Assembly: GCA_017649635.1 (NCBI GenBank)
Contig: JAGCGM010000060.1
Span: 1 to 37,634 of the forward strand
Reading direction: 5' to 3'
DNA: 37,634 bases
DNA from: Paludibacteraceae bacterium
GTDB taxonomy: Bacteria; Bacteroidota; Bacteroidia; Bacteroidales; Paludibacteraceae
The translations under genes were made by a program, and so were the position numbers. Of this stretch, positions 32,713 through 37,634 are shown one piece after another. Each line of letters opens with the position of its first letter. Position 1 is the stretch's first letter. A model generated the notes under the pieces. The model was not told the origin of the DNA. It worked only from the letters and a program-made list of their open reading frames with translations, and did no database searches.

Positions 32713-32739
32713 GCCTTTTATTTTTATAGATTTTACTAT

Positions 32740-34227
32740 ATGAAAAAAGTAGGTTTACTCTTTTTTGCGCTCGCTTCATGCTGCGCAGGTGCGTTCGCGG
32801 GTGACGCATTCTACATCATTAAAGATGGAAAGTTCCAGAACGGGGTCCAATTCTCGCCTTATGAGGATGCAGAAAAAACAGACACCGAAATCGCGGAAGG
32901 AGACGGATTTGCCACCATCACACACAAAGGAGATTACACGAAAGCCCTTGAAGTAAGAATAGCAGTGCCTGAGGGTTTGAAGATCGGTGGAAAGAACATG
33001 GTTATCGAGTATATGGTTGATGCCATGGACATCTACAACAACGAGAACGGTATCGACGGTGGAAACACTTGCGAGGCTGTCTCAAAGCCAACAATCATCG
33101 TCGAGTGCTTCGACGAAGAGGGCATGTCATGGTTGGACAAGTTCAGTGACGCAAGCGACTCAAAGGAACATTTCCTCAACAAAATATCCATCGACGGAAA
33201 AGCTGAAGGATGCGACACAAAATGGCAAACATTCAATGAGTATTCTTACCCTTGTAGAAACGCAGATGTGAAGAATATTCTCATCGCATACAAGAGGGAG
33301 GTAGCAAAAGTATCTGAGAGTGTGTTGAAAATCAAGAATTTCTACTTCGAGACCGATGCTGACAACTACCCTATTTACGGTTGTCAATTCTTGGGTGGTA
33401 ACTTGTACGAGGAATATCAACCATTGGCAGGTATCACTGACGAGTCTATCACTAAGTTGATCTACCAAGACGGCCTCGCATTACGTTGGGACAGAACCGT
33501 ATTGCCAATCGAGAGAAAGGATGCTCAATTGTTCATCTCTTACGAAGGTGCCCTCGATGATGGTTCAGGAGTCCCTGCTTCTGAGGTCAACGCGACTTTG
33601 GTTATTTTGTCCCCTGCATCACAATACAGAGAGGGTTATCCTTATTCAATCTGGTTCGACACCATTCCGTTGCCAGAAGAGGCTGTAAAAGCAGGAAAAA
33701 TTAAAGTAGAATGTCTTGCAAAACACTACGGAAAAGAGGTATCATATACCTTGGTAGGAAACGTGAACGGAATCAACGAAGACGAGCTTCTCCCTATCTA
33801 CATCTCATTCGACAACAGCGAAACGGCTGTCCCTGCATTCAAGGATTCCATCATCAACGGAACTTGGACCAAAGAAGTGGGCGAAATCAAAGTGCCTGCA
33901 GGCGCAAAGAGCGTATTCGTGGAGTTCCGCCAGAACGAGAAGGTTTCTTACCTTGTGGACAAGTTCGTGATTTCTTACAAAGGCGAAGTAGGTGTCGCTA
34001 CTGTTAACGGTGAAAGCAAGACTTTGACAGTATACCCTAACCCAGTAAGCGAGGCTATCGAATTCGCAGGTATCGAGGATATCCAAAGCGTGGAGATCGT
34101 TTCCTTGAACGGTACGGTTAACGCTTGCAAGGTTGTGGACAACAAAGTGAACGTTTCTAACTTGGCAGCTGGTGAGTATGTCATCATCGTCAACAAGAAT
34201 ATCACTGGCAAGTTCATCAAGGAATAA
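32740..34227 (+). CDS. T9SS-sorted secreted protein of unknown function
   Basis: 495 residues from the ATG at 32740; an upstream in-frame ATG at 32686 lies inside the leader hairpin and is rejected. Signal peptide at about 1-20 (MKKVGLLFFALASCCAGAFA). The body is beta-rich with no recognised catalytic motif; segments such as YVDKFVISYKG-like strands and repeated acidic loops suggest jelly-roll or Ig-like sandwiches. The last 80 residues are a T9SS type A sorting domain (LTVYPNPVSEAIEF ... LAAGEYVIIVNKN ... GKFIKE). Codon choice shifts towards GGT, TTG, TCT and GTT compared with neighbours, as in strongly expressed genes. With a consensus promoter and structured leader it may be an abundant surface or secreted protein. 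Function is unknown. Confidence 0.8.
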   Translation: MKKVGLLFFALASCCAGAFAGDAFYIIKDGKFQNGVQFSPYEDAEKTDTEIAEGDGFATITHKGDYTKALEVRIAVPEGLKIGGKNMVIEYMVDAMDIYNNENGIDGGNTCEAVSKPTIIVECFDEEGMSWLDKFSDASDSKEHFLNKISIDGKAEGCDTKWQTFNEYSYPCRNADVKNILIAYKREVAKVSESVLKIKNFYFETDADNYPIYGCQFLGGNLYEEYQPLAGITDESITKLIYQDGLALRWDRTVLPIERKDAQLFISYEGALDDGSGVPASEVNATLVILSPASQYREGYPYSIWFDTIPLPEEAVKAGKIKVECLAKHYGKEVSYTLVGNVNGINEDELLPIYISFDNSETAVPAFKDSIINGTWTKEVGEIKVPAGAKSVFVEFRQNEKVSYLVDKFVISYKGEVGVATVNGESKTLTVYPNPVSEAIEFAGIEDIQSVEIVSLNGTVNACKVVDNKVNVSNLAAGEYVIIVNKNITGKFIKE

Positions 34228-34248
34228 TCTCTGAGATAATAACATACG

Positions 34249-34284
34249 AAAGCGGGAAGGCTCAATAGCTTTCCCGCTTTTTTT
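34249..34284 (+). terminator. Intrinsic terminator
   Basis: AAAGCGGGAAGGCT / AGCTTTCCCGCTTT stem with a 4-nt loop and a T-run, 22 bp after the stop of the T9SS-sorted gene. Confidence 0.92.
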
Positions 34285-34330
34285 ATACGCAATGGCGAAG
34301 TATCGCGCCTTCCTTCCATACAAGCGCCAT

Positions 34331-34453
34331 TCATTATTAGTTAAGAATTAAAAATTAAGGATTAAGAGTTGTTTGTTGTGTGTGCACGTGCGCGGAGACG
34401 GGTTGGTCCAGCCCCCCCCCTCAACTAATTCATAATTCAAAATTCACAATTGA
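34331..34453. repeat. Imperfect inverted AATT-rich repeat around a GC-rich core with a C9 tract
   Basis: Left arm (about 34338-34370) and right arm (about 34421-34453) are imperfect inverted copies built of GAATTA/AAATTA-like units ending in GTTG. Between them is a GC-rich core that ends in nine consecutive C (34412-34420). AATT-unit repeats of this type are frequent in Bacteroidota intergenic regions. No ORF is inside. Confidence 0.5.
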
Positions 34454-34483
34454 CTTCGTCGAACTATCGTTTCATAATTCTCC

Positions 34484-35950
34484 TCATCTTAGCTTCCAGA
34501 AGTGGGAGGTGAAGAGCAACAAAATAGTATAAATCTCCAAACGCCCAATCAGCATCAATACGGAGAGGATCCATTTGCCAGTGATAGGCACATCAGCATA
34601 ATTGACCGCAGGACCTGTGATACCGAAACCAGGACCATTATTTGAGATGGCGGACAGGCAAGAGCCGAACGCAGAATCGAAATCCATGCCAGTCAACGTC
34701 AAGGCGAAAGTACCCGCCAAGAACAGCAAGGCGAATATGAAAAAGAATGCCAGCACGCGCACCACCAATTCCATCGACATCAAGCGGGAAGAGACCTTCA
34801 AAGGCAATACCGCGTTAGGATGCGAGTGCAGACGCAACTCGTTCCCCGCATTCTTCACGGCGATGATGAGGCGGATCAGTTTAACACCTCCACTGGAGGA
34901 ACCCGCACATGCGCCACTGAACATCATAATGGCTGTAGGGATCCAGAAAGGAGCGCCCCAACCGACATAGTCGCAATAGCTACCTTGATAGCCACAAGAG
35001 GAGAAGATGCTCGTCACATGGAACAGAGCCGCCCTGAAAGCGCCCTCGTAGGAGGATGGCATCTGCGCCGTCAACACGTGGCTAGGATTCTTCACCAACA
35101 TAAGATAGAAGATAAAGACAAGCACCACCGTGAGGATACCATACCAATGGAACTCCTCATTGAGACGGAAGACCTTCCACTCCCCCACGCTCGCCATAAA
35201 ATACAAAGCGAAGTTAACACCAGCCAAGAACATAAAGATGGACGCCACATACTCCAGATAGGGAGAATTGAAGTAGGCGAAATTGGCCTGGTGCGTGCTG
35301 AAACCGCCCGTGCCGACCGTCGTCATGGCATGGCACACCGCATCATAGAAGGACATCGGACCGATGAAGTAGAAGAGCACACAGACTGCGGTCAGGATAG
35401 CATATATCAGGAAAATACCCCTTGCGGTCTCTTGTGTCTTCGGGCGCAACTTACGCATGGCGACGCTGGTCGCCTCCGTAGAGAACAACTGCGTGTTGTT
35501 TCGGTTATACGAGGGAAGCAAAGCGATGGAGAACAACATGATGCCCAAGCCACCCATCCATTGCTGCACACTGCGCCAGAAAAGGATGCCGTGGGGTTGC
35601 TCCTCGATGTTATTCAAGACCGAGGCACCTGTCGTCGTGAAGCCGGACATCGTCTCGAAGAAGGCGTCCGCCACGTTCTCCGTCGTCCCATAAATCAGGA
35701 AAGGGAGCATACCGAAAAGGGAAAAGACCACCCATGCCCCGGAAATAATGACATAACAATCCTTTCTGGTCAGAGACCCCTTATTCTTTCTATCGGACCA
35801 AAAGAGGAATCCGCCGCATGCGCCAGCTATGCACGTAGGTACCAGCAAAGCAAACAAATCCGCCTCACCGTAACAGAGCGAGACGATAGTGGAAATCGCC
35901 ATGAACATGGCCTCCATCAAAAGGAGAACGCCAAAAACCTTTTTTTTCAT
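34484..35950 (-). CDS. trkH: TrkH-family potassium uptake protein
   Basis: 488 residues, about 10-12 membrane helices. The four pore-loop repeats are visible with their filter glycines: ETMSGFTTTGASVL, HAMTTVGTGGFS, TSIFSSCGYQG and ISNNGPGFG. GGLGIMLFSIALLP after the first loop is typical of TrkH. It carries K+ across the inner membrane, normally gated by a TrkA-type protein; no trkA is in this window. The gene follows the lolE-like permease after 28 bp and is probably part of the rbfA operon. No terminator was recognised downstream of it on this strand. Confidence 0.94.
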   Translation of the reverse strand: MKKKVFGVLLLMEAMFMAISTIVSLCYGEADLFALLVPTCIAGACGGFLFWSDRKNKGSLTRKDCYVIISGAWVVFSLFGMLPFLIYGTTENVADAFFETMSGFTTTGASVLNNIEEQPHGILFWRSVQQWMGGLGIMLFSIALLPSYNRNNTQLFSTEATSVAMRKLRPKTQETARGIFLIYAILTAVCVLFYFIGPMSFYDAVCHAMTTVGTGGFSTHQANFAYFNSPYLEYVASIFMFLAGVNFALYFMASVGEWKVFRLNEEFHWYGILTVVLVFIFYLMLVKNPSHVLTAQMPSSYEGAFRAALFHVTSIFSSCGYQGSYCDYVGWGAPFWIPTAIMMFSGACAGSSSGGVKLIRLIIAVKNAGNELRLHSHPNAVLPLKVSSRLMSMELVVRVLAFFFIFALLFLAGTFALTLTGMDFDSAFGSCLSAISNNGPGFGITGPAVNYADVPITGKWILSVLMLIGRLEIYTILLLFTSHFWKLR

Positions 35951-35978
35951 CTTACTACCAGCACTCCATTTAAAGAAA

Positions 35979-37205
35979 CTAAGCGGCTTTCCGTCCCATG
36001 TACTTTGTCGGGAACCATGAGATGAGCAAACCTATCAGCAGGGAAGAGAGCAAAACGATCAAGACGTCAGAGAACCTGATGCTGATCGGATATGCGTCCA
36101 CGACGAAACCGCCCTCATCACCGTTACTAAGTTTGATGATCCCCAACCACTTCTGCAAACCGCAAAGAATCAATCCTATAGAAACACCTATAAACGTTCC
36201 GAACACGGATATCAGCCATCCCTCCAACAAGAAGACCCGACGGACGAATCCGTTGGTGGCTCCCATATTACGCAAGGTGTCGATATCCTCCTTCTTCTCC
36301 AGGATCAGCATGGTGAGCGAGCCCACCAGATTGAACACCGCTATCAGCAGGATAAAGACCAGGATGAGGAAAGAAATCCATTTCTCAATCTTCATCATCC
36401 GATAGAAATCCTCATGTTGTTGCTTCTTTCCCTGCACATTGAACGACGGGCCCATTGTCTCGGACACCACACGCAATGCCTCGTCCACATCAACATTCGG
36501 ACTCAACTTGAGTTCCAACGATGTCACCTCATCCTCCGCATACCCCAACAATCTGCGGGCGAAAGAGAGGTCCACGAAAGCATATTTGGAGTCGATCTCC
36601 AACTGATTGGTCCCATAGATACCCACGACGAACAACCGCTGTTCCTCGAACCCCTTCTCCGGATTCGCCAAGTTGATCTGCACATTATGTTTAGGCACAT
36701 ACAAGGAGACGGGACGGGTGAAGCCCAACGCCACATCAATCTGGTTGGCCAACGCTCCCCCGATGACCATGCTGTAGTCATCATCCTCCCGCAGGACAAA
36801 CTGCCCCACCTGCATCACCTCGTTCACATTCGTCAGCCGGGCGTACGAGTCGGAAACGCCCTTCACCGTGACCATCGTCTGCCGTTCATCATTCCGAATC
36901 AAGGCATTCTCCTCCATGACATCGCAAGCGACCTCCACGAAACCGAGGGATTTCACCTTCTGGACACGCTCGTCCAAAGCGCTGAAACTCTTCCCCTCCG
37001 CCGCAGTGATCTTAACATCAGGGTCGAAGGCATTGAACAAGTCCTGAATCAGCTCCTGGAAGCCATTGTAGCCGGAGAGCACACAAATCAGGGCCATCGT
37101 CGCCACACATATGCCACCCGCACAAATGGAGGAGATGACATTGATGGCATTATGGTCTTTGCGTGAAAAAAGATACCTTAAAGCTATGAATAACTGTAGC
37201 CTCAT
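35979..37205 (-). CDS. FtsX-like permease of the lipoprotein-releasing (LolC/LolE) type
   Basis: 408 residues. An N-terminal membrane helix (about 20-45, NVISSICAGGICVATMALICVLSGYNGF) is followed by a periplasmic MacB_PCD-type domain (about 46-265). Three C-terminal helices follow (about 270-400) with FtsX motifs SLTMLILEKKEDIDTLRNMGAT and FLLEGWLISVFGTFIGVSIG. The family moves lipoproteins from the inner membrane to LolA using the LolD ATPase; LolD is not in this window. Its start overlaps the rbfA stop by 4 bp, so translation is coupled. Single FtsX permeases of this type next to rbfA are usual in Bacteroidales. Confidence 0.9.
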   Translation of the reverse strand: MRLQLFIALRYLFSRKDHNAINVISSICAGGICVATMALICVLSGYNGFQELIQDLFNAFDPDVKITAAEGKSFSALDERVQKVKSLGFVEVACDVMEENALIRNDERQTMVTVKGVSDSYARLTNVNEVMQVGQFVLREDDDYSMVIGGALANQIDVALGFTRPVSLYVPKHNVQINLANPEKGFEEQRLFVVGIYGTNQLEIDSKYAFVDLSFARRLLGYAEDEVTSLELKLSPNVDVDEALRVVSETMGPSFNVQGKKQQHEDFYRMMKIEKWISFLILVFILLIAVFNLVGSLTMLILEKKEDIDTLRNMGATNGFVRRVFLLEGWLISVFGTFIGVSIGLILCGLQKWLGIIKLSNGDEGGFVVDAYPISIRFSDVLIVLLSSLLIGLLISWFPTKYMGRKAA

Positions 37206-37546
37206 TTCTTATCCAAGCCTAAAAGGCGGTCTATATTCTCCAGATAGTCGAGCGAATCATCCAGGAAGAAATGCAATTCAGGCACCTGACGCAGTTGGTA
37301 ACGGGTACGTTGGGAAAGATCATACCGGATCGACTTCGTGGCCCCCTGTATCATCTCCAGGAACTCCGTCTGCTTCTCGCTAGGGAAAATGCTCAAGTAA
37401 ACCTTGGCGACGCTAAGGTCCGGCGACACGGAAACCGACGTCACGGAGATCAGCACCCCACCCTGGGACTTCGTGAACTTCTGGAAAATATCGCCCAATT
37501 CCTTCTGGACGAGTCTGTCTATCTTATTTTTTCTTGTTGATTCCAT
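37202..37546 (-). CDS. rbfA: Ribosome-binding factor A
   Basis: 114 residues, the usual RbfA length. It starts with a basic, Arg/Lys-rich N-terminus (TRKNKIDRLVQKELGDIFQ) and shows the KH-like fold with LISVTSVSVSPDLSVAKVYLSIF and, at the end, RQVPELHFFLDDSLDYLENIDRLL, the classic RbfA closing motif. RbfA helps the final maturation of the 16S rRNA 5' end and 30S assembly. It is the first gene of the rbfA-lolE-like-trkH group, with a TACCTTTG -7 element 30 bp upstream. Confidence 0.96.
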   Translation of the reverse strand: MESTRKNKIDRLVQKELGDIFQKFTKSQGGVLISVTSVSVSPDLSVAKVYLSIFPSEKQTEFLEMIQGATKSIRYDLSQRTRYQLRQVPELHFFLDDSLDYLENIDRLLGLDKK

Positions 37547-37575
37547 CGCATTTCAAACATTAAGAATTATCTTTG

Positions 37576-37608
37576 CAAAGGTAATATAAAAATCGTATCT
37601 GTGGTAAA
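37576..37608 (-). promoter_or_regulatory. Putative rbfA promoter
   Basis: The minus strand has TTTA (37608-37605), a 21-bp spacer and TACCTTTG (37583-37576). The -7 box is exact and the -33 box has one mismatch. The extended TTACCTTTGCAAA is the same as before yidC. Confidence 0.6.
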
Positions 37609-37634
37609 GCGGAGGCAAGACTACCAAAAATACG

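Noticed and set aside
34820..36025. A 401-codon open frame on the plus strand
   Set aside because: Antisense to trkH and the end of the lolE-like gene; Arg/His-rich with no domain.
1..37634. CRISPR arrays, insertion sequences, integrase or phage genes
   Set aside because: No regularly spaced direct repeats, transposase or integrase motifs or attachment-like duplications were found on either strand.

Overview
The window reads as a piece of chromosome from a member of the Bacteroidota, most likely order Bacteroidales. It has moderate GC. Many genes are preceded by the Bacteroidetes -7 promoter element TAnnTTTG, or a TTCG variant of it, and Shine-Dalgarno sites are mostly absent. Two proteins end in type IX secretion (T9SS) sorting domains. 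Several gene families typical of the phylum are present: a DUF3078 protein, a BspA-like LRR protein, a FISUMP-domain protein and a giant fused CoA-dehydratase activase. A secreted GH9 cellulase and a GH10-CBM6 xylanase point to a fibre-degrading gut or rumen-type bacterium. Genus cannot be fixed from sequence reading alone. No tRNA, rRNA, CRISPR array, insertion sequence or phage block was seen.

Layout. 1-689: 5' part of typA (minus). 815-2870: a secreted FISUMP protein and menA (minus). 2958-9677: plant-polysaccharide section with a T9SS-sorted GH9 endoglucanase (minus), a divergent DUF3078 outer-membrane protein, and a GH10-Ig-CBM6 xylanase (plus); no SusC/SusD pair is visible. 9794-13593: divergent exported PQQ-propeller and LRR proteins around a 398-bp AT-rich gap. 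13683-19127: minus-strand operon marR-tolC-hlyD-ABC2 permease-ABC2 permease, which lacks an ATPase gene. 19365-20771: a membrane-anchored unknown protein and a lipoprotein. 20749-24221: yidC followed by a Na+/solute symporter. 24355-27315: ABC exporter, small conserved protein and NrtR-like Nudix regulator. 27394-28047: NlpC/P60-fold exported protein without its catalytic cysteine. 28131-32387: giant activase/dehydratase fusion. 32740-34227: T9SS-sorted protein of unknown function behind a structured leader. 34484-37546: rbfA-lolE-like-trkH (minus).

How it fits together. The housekeeping content (TypA, RbfA, YidC, MenA, lipoprotein-release permease, TrkH) is ordinary. The parts that deserve attention are: the MarR-controlled tripartite efflux operon with an operator-like palindrome overlapping its promoter; the pseudo-enzyme NlpC/P60 protein; the leader of the T9SS protein at 32740, which combines a terminator-like hairpin with a loop-to-downstream pairing; two recurrent -7 promoter classes; and several perfect inverted repeats in promoter regions of surface-protein genes.
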